DNA of 64,000 nucleotides, taken from Acanthosepion esculentum. Its lineage: Eukaryota; Mollusca; Cephalopoda; Sepiida; Sepiidae. Under the pieces are notes generated by a model. The model worked only from the letters and a program-made list of their open reading frames with translations, ran no database searches and had not been told where the DNA came from. The stretch lies in contig OZ038480.1 of the NCBI GenBank assembly GCA_964036315.1, positions 7,045,703 through 7,109,702 of the forward strand, in the 5' to 3' direction. Shown here in pieces: positions 47,001 to 59,500 of this stretch (positions within the stretch are counted from its first letter, which is position 1; the number at the start of each line of letters is the position of its first letter). The position numbers and the translations under genes are program-made.

Positions 47001-50000
47001 CTGACGATAATTGTAGAGGTTTTCATAATTGGATAGTCTTGTTTCTTGAAAAAGAAAAGAAAATGTCGAAGATGACGACATGAGGTTTTAACGATTGACT
47101 TACAGCAGGTGGATCCGTGACATCATCAGCTAATTTGATGATACCTGTTGCTAAATTCCGAGTGTGACCAAGGAGTTCCAGGAACCACTGAAGACATTCC
47201 ATGTTTCCAGTTCCACGTAGAGCACAACGATAAAAAGTTTGAGCCAAGAACATCAGAGACAAACTGTGCAAAGATTCTGATCTGAAAGGGAAGAAAATCA
47301 TTTTAGTAAATGGATAGAAACTTATCAAAAATAAAAGGTGATTTTGTTGACAATTTGTGTCTAAACATTTTAAAATCCGGTTGAAATGTGTAATATTAGA
47401 TTTGATGGTTAGGTGTAGAAACTACAATTTTAATTTCGCTAAGCTTGAGTTATCTCCCGTTATTCGACTAGGGTTGAGTGATCTCCCTTTATTCGGTTCC
47501 TTATTGCAAAATGAGGAGAAGATGATGAACAAAGAATGAGGTTTCGTCTTTTGTAATCGTTTGAATCGAATAAAGATTTCCTCATCTTGCCTGATCAATT
47601 CCAACTGCGAGCGGCGGCTGAAATATTACTGATTACTTTATATTAAATATGTGCAAACATTCCCAAGACAGTTTTTTAAAACTTTAGATTGAATTCTTTT
47701 ATGTGCCATGTTCCTTCAGAATGTGGGTGATCATGGCTCTCCACAAGTTCCTATCTTTATAGCTCTATGTAATGTTTGCTCCCTTACTATCCATCCCAGA
47801 CCTTGTTTTGATATAAGCTTGTTAGATCGGTTACATGCAGAATAATTCTCAAAATGTTTTACCCCGTATATCTGAATATGTAAAGTGTAACCAATTATCT
47901 AACATTTCAATAATTGTTTTCCAAGCAACTTACAAAGGAAAATATTCATATGGATGAATTCAAATTTTATCCATCATTGTTTGAACACTTGAATTCTTTG
48001 AAGAGATGCTGAAAAGTTCTTCGCCTGGCCCACTTTTCAAAACCTGAACGAATCCCTTCTTGCTTTTGCTGAGAATTTTTCAGCCCCAACTATGGTTGTT
48101 GCCATTAAAACAATAGTTTGGCTGATCTATTCTTCAGCCATCGTCAGGTTTAAACTGTGAGAAGAAATAAAATCTATTTTTCCAAACCAGACAAAATTCA
48201 TTAATGTGCATAACAGTCTCGTATCTTTTCACAGCATCATGTGCACAACGAGTATCCAAGTGATTCTAAATTACACCACGGCAGGAAGACTTCCTAAACA
48301 CCAACTATAGATTTTTCCCGTTTTTTGTAGTTTTCTTTACTTTTTTTTTGGTGTTCCTTTGTTTTTACAAACAATATCTGATGATAAAGGTCAAAGAAAC
48401 AAGGATATATTTATGGTTTGTCTCGAGGATATCAAGAATATATCTGTCTATATTTCTGAGATGAGGTATTATGTACACTATTTACATTATTCGGACTATT
48501 GTCCTCATCTTTGTCGCCATGTTTATCACAACGTTTCGGCCAATGTATGCTCTGGCCTTCTTCAGGTGGTTGGAATCTCAAACTGAACCCTTTATTTTGC
48601 TTGCTGGGGTAGACTGTTTTAGTTCCACATGCTGTGTTTAATAGATGTCAGTTATCTCCTGTTATTTCCCCCCTGAAAGTTCTCCACTGCCTTAACCGGA
48701 AAGAAGGCCGGAGTGTACAACAGCCGAAATGTTGTAATAAATATGGTGACAAAGATGAGGACAATAGTCCGAATAATGTAAATAGAGATCAAGAATACAA
48801 TTTAAATTTTTACTTAAAGCAAAGTATTTTACTTTTACATTAAAAAAATAAAATAAAATGAATTTCTGCCATTTTTTTTTCCTTACATAAATCCTGCATT
48901 GATAATGGCATCGATGCAATAATTTAGCAAAGCAATTGGTTGTTTGTTGTTAGCTATCAAAAAGCAGCGTGTATAGGTTCCTTTGAGAAATCGTTGTGGA
49001 TCCAAAAAGTCTTCTTCAATTATTGAATCAAATCTTTTGTCAGGTAAAGTTGCCAAACATTCACACATTGTATTGTAAGTGTCAGGCTAGAAAAGAAGCA
49101 GGAAAAAAAAATTACCATTTCTCAAAAACTTTTTCTGTAGAGAAATATTTTATGAAAACATTTATTAATTTTCTCCTGTCACCAAAATAATGAAAGTATT
49201 TAAGAAATTTTACAATTGCATTTTATAATCAAAAACTCAGTCACCAGAAGAATAACGAGGATTTTTGATGTCCCAAAAAGTGTTACATAAAAAGTAAATA
49301 TATATGTATTGCAGTTTTTATATACGGATTGTCATCTATGTATTGTCAAATGATGTTTTACAATCTAAACTTCCATTTCATGTGAAGCAATTCAAATCTC
49401 TAATGCATTATTAAACTTATTTAACGTGCACTTCTGCAGTCAAATCAGTTGTCATACATGTCCATAGTAAAAAAACCTAAACTGCTGTTTGCTGCATCCG
49501 ATCTTATTTAATTTTCAGTAAATTGGATGTAGAAACAAAAAATAAAAACATTTTTCCAAAAGGTTTGACAAAACTGAAACAAAGTTTGAAAAAGATGTCA
49601 GTTACTCTCATTTTAATTTTGTATTTCATTTGGAAATTTTATTAAAAAAAACAAAATAAAATCACATTTTCTTATTTGGTGCATTTAAATTAGGTACCTC
49701 CACTAATTCGGTATATGTAAGGTTTAAAATGAATTTTTAAAAATGAAAAAGTTTTTAATTTTAGTAAAATACTTTGGTGTATTTCAAACAGAAATTATAT
49801 CGATCGGAATTTTTTTTTTTTTTCCCCCAGTAAAATTGATAAAATCAGCCATTTTGTAAACAAAAGTAGATTTGTTGGTTTTAAAAATCTTGCAAAAAAG
49901 AAAATATATATTTCTGAAACTTTGAGGCAAATTTAAGGTTAAATTAATCTGATTTAAAACCAATATTACTTAGAGTATAAAATGTTATATACAAGCATTT

Positions 50001-53000
50001 CTTAACCACGGGGTCTTGTTTTTCTGAGGTGTTAATCGATTTATTGACAGCTGAATGATCGCCGAACATGTTCATAGTTAAGCATGGTGGAGCACATAAC
50101 GTTTATATAGAGTGATGTTTTTTGCCATAAAATATGTGACCTTTTAATGATAATGTTAGATTTGAACATCCATACTTAGAAATTCTGCACATATATACAC
50201 ATACAAAAACAAATTGAAATTCTTTTAAAAATATTTGGGGTTGTCATATGTGATTAGTAAATACAGTTTCACTTAATAACAATATTTCCTAAGAGTTACC
50301 TAATTGAAACTGTATTTTAAAAGATTTAAAAACTTTATAAATTATTCAATTTAAAATTGTAAAAAATAAAAAATACTTGTAAAATTTCATTTTTCACAGA
50401 AAAAATGTTTTCCTTCTTTAATATATATATTATTCATAAAAGCAATTAGAAGCTTCTCTAATTAAATAATGTCTTCGTTTTATTGCTTTTTTATTTTTCA
50501 ATTCAGAACAGATTTTTGGTAAGAGGGGATACAAATTTTGCAAAAAACGTTTGGTGATTTAAATTCTTCAAAGAATTTTAACTAATATAGTGACTTAAAA
50601 TTATCATGTTGAATTTCTCAAGTTTTCATAAAATTAAGTAAGGGGGTGAAACAAAAAAACCAAAATATTTTCACTAAGATTTTTTAATAAAAAATTTAAA
50701 TAATTTCATGAATTTATGAATAAGTCCTGAAAATTTCATTAAAATCCGACATTTGATTTTTGCAAGAATTTTCAAATTAATGTATCTCACTGCAAAAAGA
50801 GGCTAAAATCTGCTAAAAGTTAGTACAACTGCTGACACAAGAAAAACAAGTTTTTTAATCAAAATTTTTGGATGTTCTAAAAAAAGAAAAAAAATTTAAT
50901 TAAATATTCAAAAAATACTTTGATCCTTCCTCTTAATAATAAAGATTTTGACGATAAAACTTTGTTTTAATTACGTTTTCATGATCATATGCTGATTTTT
51001 TAGTGTTTTTGTGGAGCTACCTAATTCAAATATAACAAAAATTTCTTTCTGCTTATCACAAATAGACACATGCCAAACTACAAGTGGGGGGGACTGATAA
51101 GAAAGCATTTAATTAATCAAAGGGGGGGGGAATAATTACCAAAGTAGTCGAAGTGGGGAGTTAATTACCAAGTATAAAAGGTGGCAGAAGAATAATTATC
51201 AATCATAAGGTGGGGGTGGGGGGTGGAAATTATTGAAGAAAAGAAAAAAAAACCTCCACTACAAAATGGGGAGGCCAATAAATACCTTGGAAAAACAATT
51301 TGAAAACAGAAAAAGAGGAGAAATGGATTACCTGATAAGTTGGTGTTAGAGATCTGTAGAGATGCTCTGTGGTTTTGTAAAGTAGTTCTGTCACAAATTC
51401 TGGTGGGTCATTCACCAAAAGGGCTTTATGGAGCCCTTGGAGGATGATTGGACACTGTGAGTGTCTACCCTCATACAGGAAAGGGTTTACACAATCATAT
51501 TCCAAAAACTCTTGTAGTGTTTTCACAGGGATGCATTTTATCAGATGGTCAAGATTATCAAAGATAATATTCTGGCAATCAGCCTATAAAAAAGTGTAAA
51601 TAAAAAGAGCTTTACAATCATGAAACAGAAAAGACTTTCAGGCAATAATTAAAAACGATTCAGTTTTTAGAAATGACTGCTAAAACTCTCCCCTCCCCAA
51701 ATTTATAGACAAATCCTACCTGGGATTTCTTCCTAACCAATAAAAAAAGAACACCTCTTGGTCTATCTCTACATTTTTGTTCTTTCTTGTCTTGAAGTCA
51801 GAACACTATAATCACTTGACTGTATCCCTTTTGTATGTGAACTCAATTTCTACTTTGTGAACTTTTTGTTTTATTACTGTTTTATAATTGCTTGGCTTTT
51901 AAATTTCATTATATATATATATATATATATATATTGCTTGTCTCTTATTATTTTTCCTTGTTTATTTTCCTTTCTCTTATTGTTTATTGAGGATTTTGTC
52001 GATTAGGTTTTGACTATGGCCAATTATTCTACAGATAATGTGCTCTCATCTATTCTAGATTCATTCTGATGCGATTGAAAGAGAATTTTTGTTGTACACA
52101 GCCTTTAAACCAAGTCAAGTAAAGAGCAAATATGTCACAATAGAAAGTTGTATACTTTCTTCTGAATTTTAAAATGAAAAATTCTAGTTCCCTATTGGCA
52201 AATAGACAAAGAAGACATTTTTCATTTAGTTGCTATTTTTGGATTGTCACAGTAAGATTTTTTGTAAATGTAAGAACCATCAAAAATATATTAGCTTCAT
52301 GAAATAATGGCAAAAGTAGGGTTGCCAACTATCTAAAATGAAAATGCAAGATGGAGTCAGTGGACTCCCTTTAGGCATATTTTCTTAACTGCGGGTTGAG
52401 GGACCCACAAAGTAGAATTAAATTAGTTTAGTATTCTTTATTTTTTTACTAACTGTTCACCTAATACAAGACACATGAGCCACTCAGTTGCTGACTGCTG
52501 TGATTGCAAGCAACAGGAGGAGGAGGATGCAAGAAGTGCAATTTAAGAAGAGGAGAAGGATGTGGGAAGTGCAGCTTAAGAGGAGGAGGAGGAGGAGGAG
52601 GAAAGGTATCAATTAAAGAGGTTAAGATTGTAGTGATCAAGGAATCATCTTCTCGGGAGTTCCATAAAGTTCTTGGGAAGAAGCTGTCCGAATGGGACGT
52701 TCTGCATATAAAGGTTTTTTTTTCATGTGTTTCACCCCATTTTATGAAAAGTCAAGAAATTCAATGAGATAATTTTTAGTGACAATATTAGTTAAAAGCA
52801 GAACTCCTTGGAGATTTTAAATCCTCAATTTTTTTTTTTTTTGTAAATATACTTTAAATCAGGAAGTTTCAGAAAAGTATATTTTATTTTGGGAAGATTT
52901 TTAAAAAAAATGAAATGATGGATGACTAAAAATGGCGATAAATTAAAAAATTTCAAAAATTTTTAAAAATGAAAACTCTTTCCAAACAATTTAAATTACT

Positions 53001-53227
53001 TTTGAAATATAGCAAAGTATTTTGGTAATTGGAAAGATTAAAAAATTAATCTCTTAGCTTGAAATTAAAACTAAAATAAAAACTTCACAATAGATTTTTC
53101 ATTTTTAAAAATTCATTTTAAACATTAGGTTTTGCAAATTACTGCAACTCAGTTTTGTAAATGTGATAAACAGAAATTTTTGACATTCACATTGAGTTAC
53201 ATAAAATTCCAGATAGAATAATGGTGA

Positions 53228-53284
<57 letters not shown>

Positions 53285-56200
53285 ATCCGTTGGATGATAT
53301 CTGTAAAAGGACAATATAAATAAAGACAAAAGGAAAACTTATCTTGGCTGACGGGTTTTGTCTTCTGAGGGACTTTGTCAAGGCAAATGCAAGGATTTTA
53401 TTTGCTAACAACCTTTCATTTGCCTTGATAAAGTCCTTCAGAGGACGAAATGTGTGTTGGCTAAGTTTTACATTCAGTTATAATCATCCATATGTGACTG
53501 ACAAAAATTTCCATTATTTGTAGCAGAGCATAGAATTGCAATTCATATCCGAAATGTCAAACTCTCATTTTAAACAGGAACCTCAAAGAAATTTGTATGG
53601 TGAAATGTTTGATGCGACATTACAATAAAAGTTATAAATGTTTTAACAATAAAATAATCCATAACATTTACTTCATTATACTTGCAAAATCTCAGATAAA
53701 AAAGCAACAAAAACTAATCTTTTTAAAAGATCTGAGATTACATTTAAAAAGATTAGTTTTTGTTGCTTTTTTTCATATTTTTTTAAATTCCAGACAGTCA
53801 ACCTGTGGAAAATAAAGAAATACATGTTTGAGTAAAACTCAAACATGCATTTTAAACGCAGGGAAAATATGTCTTATGCCTTAACCAATTAATCTACCAA
53901 AACTGTTAGGCTAGGTTCTTATTTGTCATCTCTTGTGCTTTTTCAATTACTCCAGTCTTGCTGACAAAACACTAATACTTAAGTTCTATTTTTTTTATTG
54001 AAGAGACATTTGCATAATTATACATATTTAAAATATTTTTTCTTCTTCAATTCAATTAGTATAAAAAAAATATGATAACAAGCAACAAACATTGAAGAAA
54101 GAAAACTAAAAATATTTGTTCTTGTGAAAATGCTTCATCTTCTGTCTATATTTCTGAGATGAGGTATTATGTACATTATTCGAACTATTGTCCTTATCTT
54201 TGTCGAATATTTATTACAACGTGTTAGTTAGATCCAGTGACAGGACAAGAGTGTGAGTTCAATACCCAGTTAAGGCAGTGGAGAACTTTCAGAGGGAAAC
54301 TAACAGGAGATAACTGATAACTGACATCCATTAAACATGGCACGTGGAACTAGAACAGTCTACCCCAGTGAGCGAAATAAAGCGTTCAGTTCGACATTCC
54401 AACCACCTGAAGAAGGCCGGAGCATACAACAGCCGAAACGTTGTAATAAATATGGCGACAAAGATGAGGACAATAGTCCAAATAATGTAAATAATGCTTC
54501 ATCTTATCAAGAATCAAAGAAAATGCTCTTTTTTATAATTTATCACAAATTGAAAGAAAGGAATTATTTCAACAAACTTCAAGAGAATTAAAAAGTGACG
54601 AGTTGAGCCAAGAGGACACGAAAACGGCAGCAGTTGGGGACGACGTGCACTGGGAGACGGCTAATTTCAGGCTGATCATCTTCACTTCAGATGCTGAAAA
54701 ACAAAAATAAGCAAACATTTATTTTATTCACTCAATTTACTCATATTTAGGGACGACTGTTGTGAGCGATGATTGGTAAGTGACGTCCCATTTTTAGAAA
54801 AAGAATAAAATTTAACTCAACTTTGTCAGAAACAGAATCAGCTTTATCAGCAATAACAAAAATTTGTTGTTGAAATTCTTTTATTTATTCCTTGAATTCT
54901 GATAATGTGAATTGGTCACTTTCAAACTTTTCAAGATTTTGACCCAAAGAAAAATGTTCCGGTGATGCAATTAAATGAAAATCTTAATGAACTACACTGA
55001 TTGAGGTCAGAGGATGTGATAAAATTGCCCAACATAATTTATTTTTCTCCAAGTTTATTTGACTGAGTCTAAGACTCACATTTTCATTCTTCTGAGTGGG
55101 AGACATTTATTTCTTCATTCATTCAAGTCATTGACTATAAAGATCTGCCAGGATTACCTTTTGTCTAATTGACAAAATTTAATACATTCCACTAAAAAAT
55201 TTAAATATAATTGTTTAGATATTTTAAATTTGTTTAAAACTTAGTTTTAATTTAAAAATTCTATTATTTAAAACATTCCACTAACTGCTCACCAAAACAT
55301 TCGGGGGTGGGGGGTATTTTTGATGATGATAATATGATTTTACTTTTTATTTTTTTCAGCTGTATTCAGTTATGATTTGGTAGACATTTTGTTCCATTTC
55401 ACTAAAAATTTCTTTTTATGACCATTTTATGACATCAGCAAAGACATGGCTTCTTCAAGTGATGCATAACAATAAACTCAAGTGATGAGTGGATTTAAAT
55501 TTTCAGGATTGTTTATACACACAGTGTATCTTGACTTGCATAAGTTCAATGTTTGTTATTTAACAACTGCACCTTGGACATTAATTTGTTGATTAAAGTC
55601 GGATATCGTTACAAGATTTGCATTTGGAGGATAAGACAAAAAGATTTGCATTTGGAGGATAAGACAAAAAGATTTGCATTTGGAGGATAAGACAAAACAC
55701 AAAAGCAGAGCATTGAAAACATCAAAATGTTTTTTTTTTCAATGTTTTGATTTACAATTGTAAAGAGGAAAAACTTACAAAATGGTTGCCTCAGCAGAGG
55801 AGCCAAAACAGCTGCCCAATTGAGTGGGGGTAAAGGTCGTGTAAGGCCTTTGTAAATGGCTGTTAGAGGGAGTTTGACCTCAGCACTTGAAATCATATCT
55901 GGACCTGAAAGAAAAGAAACAAAAAATAAAAAGGGAGAAAGATTAAAAAATGTGTGAAAAATATCAAAGAAGCAACTTTAGATTGAAATGGAAAATGGAA
56001 AATAAAGGAAATCTATGTGAGGTAGGCCGATGCAATTCAGATATTACAATGAGTTGCTTTAATTTTAAGTTGTGCTGGGTACAAAAGTCACAGGAATTTA
56101 GTGAGTTATGTCAACAGCCATAATGACCAACTAATAGCTGAAATTTCCCAGACATAATGAAAAAAGAAGGTTAGGAAAATTAACACTCACAGTGCACGTT

Positions 56201-56495
56201 GATAGCAAGAGGGACAGAGGAAATCAGTGAGGAATCTACCTAATAAGGTTGTGTAAATGATTGGCAGAACAGGGATAAAAGATAAGAAGTTGTGGAGGAC
56301 CATGACCGCCTACATCCTGAAGAGAGACGGTACATAGAAGAAGAAGAAGAAACTACTTAACAATCTTGATCAAATGGATGAAGAACAGGTACCAAAATAA
56401 AAAAAGTGAGATCATAAAGCATATAGCAGAGAAAGTATTACTGACAGCAACAAACGGAATGGTGTACCAGGATCTCTCATGTCCTGAAGGGACAT

Positions 56496-56530
<35 letters not shown>

Positions 56531-59500
56531 TATTACTGAAGGCAACAAATGGTATAGAGAACCATGGTTACTTGCGTCCTGAAGGGGCATAACAGAGAGT
56601 GGGGGAGAGTATTTACTAATTTACAAATACTCGACTAACCATTGCAGGGTGGAACTATTTTGTTTTAGATTTGTCATTACAGTTACAGGTTCTTATCTCC
56701 ATAGAGTTCAGAGGAAAGCAGCTAAATAACCAACCTAATGAAATTGTGTAAATGGATGCCAGAACAGAGATTGAGAGGGATAGTGAAAAGACAGACATTG
56801 CTAAGAGCTACAAAGGATACATACTTTAGCAACCATTTCTTTCTTTTACTAGCTCAAAATTGTCCATTGTAGCATCACATTGCAAGTGCAAAGTCATTCA
56901 TCTCAGAGAATGACCGGGTTAAATTAAGGTTCAAATCTTTATGTTGTCTTAAACCAATTATTTTTTATTTATTTATTTTTAATCATTTCACTCAAAGCAA
57001 GGGGATAATGCCACTAAGACATGAAAGGTGGGGAGGATCACTGAGTGTGAAAGCAAAACGAGAAAACATTAATGGGGTGAAAGGTCAATAAAAGAACAGA
57101 ATTCAGAAATACAGAATTGTTGGTTAATGTTGCATTAACATTTTTAAAGATTGTAGGTGACAGAACAGATTGTAGGTGGCAAGAAGCTGGAACTGAGTTC
57201 CACAGGTGAGGAGTGTGAGAAAAGAAACTAACAGAATAGAACTTACAGTTACACCTGGCTTTTTCAATAGTAAAATGATGAGACCTTGTTGTTTTCATCT
57301 TGGGTTTTAATATGGGTATGTATTTTTGCATGCATATGATTGTACAGGTGGAAACTAACATCCTGCAAATGTTGTAGGTGGGCTAATTGAGCGAGTCATA
57401 CATAGACCCATCATATCTCATACAATGTAGGACAGGTCTGGCCAGAGAGTTTGTTGAACATCTTGCAGAACATGTACAAGTAGCATGGACATCACCTTCC
57501 TGTTGCAAGAATGGCAGCAGAATGGGTTGAATAATGTTTTGGATATGCACAACACTGTTCAACATTCTTCTCTCCATAAACACCAGAGATGAGTGGAAGT
57601 TCTAATATGGCATCTGATATCGTGATGTATTGTCAGTGAATACACTGGAAGATGTTGCTGTCCAGGTCTATGATGCCCACACAAACAACTGTCATTTGTG
57701 GGAAGGTAGAACCTGCTGTCATCACTGAACACTACATCATTCAATTTCCCAGGTGTCTCTCTGATGACATACCAATGGAGGCATACATGATAGTGTGTTG
57801 TGCTGTAAGTCGAAGCTAGATGTATGCACAGTCATAGTCTGCATGCATGCAAAGGCTTATGTTGACACTATTGCAGCCACATTTGCTCTGATCTGTGCTG
57901 TGAAAGCTTTTTGGTTGGTTATTTCCGGTCTTACAATATGTCAATCTTGGCAAGCATCTGTATTATATAGTTGTCCAAGACTTAGTCTACAAGTGCAGGA
58001 ATGTTCATTTGATAACTGTTGCCAGCATCAAAGCACCACCAACATGTCCCATGCATCAGGTGCAGTAATTCTCCAAATGACCATCCAGCATCTGACTCCA
58101 TCTTGAACAGCTCAAATTGGACAAAAGGGCCACATATGTATCTCTGGGGTATGAAGTCGGTTTGCATTTAAATCTTTTTCCTTAAACTGAACTTTATTGT
58201 AGAATGCCAGACTGTATAAAACTCAGAACCAGATGGTACACTGGTAGGAGTGTTACTACATCGCCAGACATCTGAAGGCTTTGAAAATTTGGCAAAGTTT
58301 AACAAACATAGGAGTAAAAAAGAAAAAAGAATGAGTGCATCAAAAGAACTGTTTTGCTCTTGACACCTTTATTACTTTACAATTTTCTCCACAATTTTCA
58401 TTATTTTAAAAAGCTATTTTTAGAATTTTAATAAAACTTAAACATCTGTAACTGGATTTTTACATTTTCTTTTTCCGTGAAAGTTAATAACAAAAAATTA
58501 AACATTATTTATTTATCAGCTTGCATATTTACAAGAATAATGTAATATTTGTAAGATTATAAAATATGTGACCTAACTGCAATACAATTTATTTACCATA
58601 CAGTAACAACAGAGTCAATAGAAAAACCATCCTATTGACAGTTTTTTTTTGTTATGTATATTATGCTTTTCTGAGAATTTTATCTGGCAGTCTATTACCC
58701 CTTAGTAGTGTAGCAAGGTCAAAATTGACTTATCAGGCAGTCTATTACACCTTAGTAGTGTAGCAAGGTCAAAATTGTACTTCATTTTTCAGGGTGTTGC
58801 AATTATTTTGTCAGTAAATTTTGAAAGAAAAGTAAATCGCCATCCATTTTTTTCTTACCTAATTTTCCTGCATCAATGAGAAAATCAACCAAAGCTCGAA
58901 GGATCAAATTGTTATCGAGATAATGGTAGTTGTTCGGTACTGAAAGGCAGAAAATGTTTCAATAAAAGTAAAAATGCAACATGAAAAAAAAAAGCCTGAA
59001 AAACCAAACATTCAGAAGACTAAAAGGACTAACAGTATCAAACAAAAACATATTTGTTTCTTCTGGTGACGTCATAGATCAACTTGTAGCAGAGCTGACA
59101 ACTCATTGGCAAGTTATACGACATCAAAATTATAGATGACTTCACTCTAACTAAAGAGTGTTCAAAACACTAAGTAACCAAGATAAATTAAATTTCATAA
59201 TCTGTCCGAAACTCCTGGTGAAAATTCTGGAATCATTACAAAGGACATTTTTTTGGGGCTTTTATGGATAAAAAAAAAATTGCTGGAGATTCTGATTTCA
59301 TGAAATAGATGTCAAACAAATTATTTCAATTCTTATACTTGATCCAATAAACTTGAATAAATTATTTCATTATTATTTTACATTTGAATATGGATTCCTC
59401 AATATTTTATTACCTTCACTAGTGTTTGTACCATTTTAACTTTAACGTTATCTGCAGCAGTTATTATTGCTTCCCAAAGATCATCTTTGCTTGAATATCG

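Noticed and set aside
54337..54591. 84-codon open frame starting MARGTRT, also seen at 9852-10088
   Set aside because: It lies within the repeated PLE-like element. The shared start reflects repeat identity and the frames diverge after the element.
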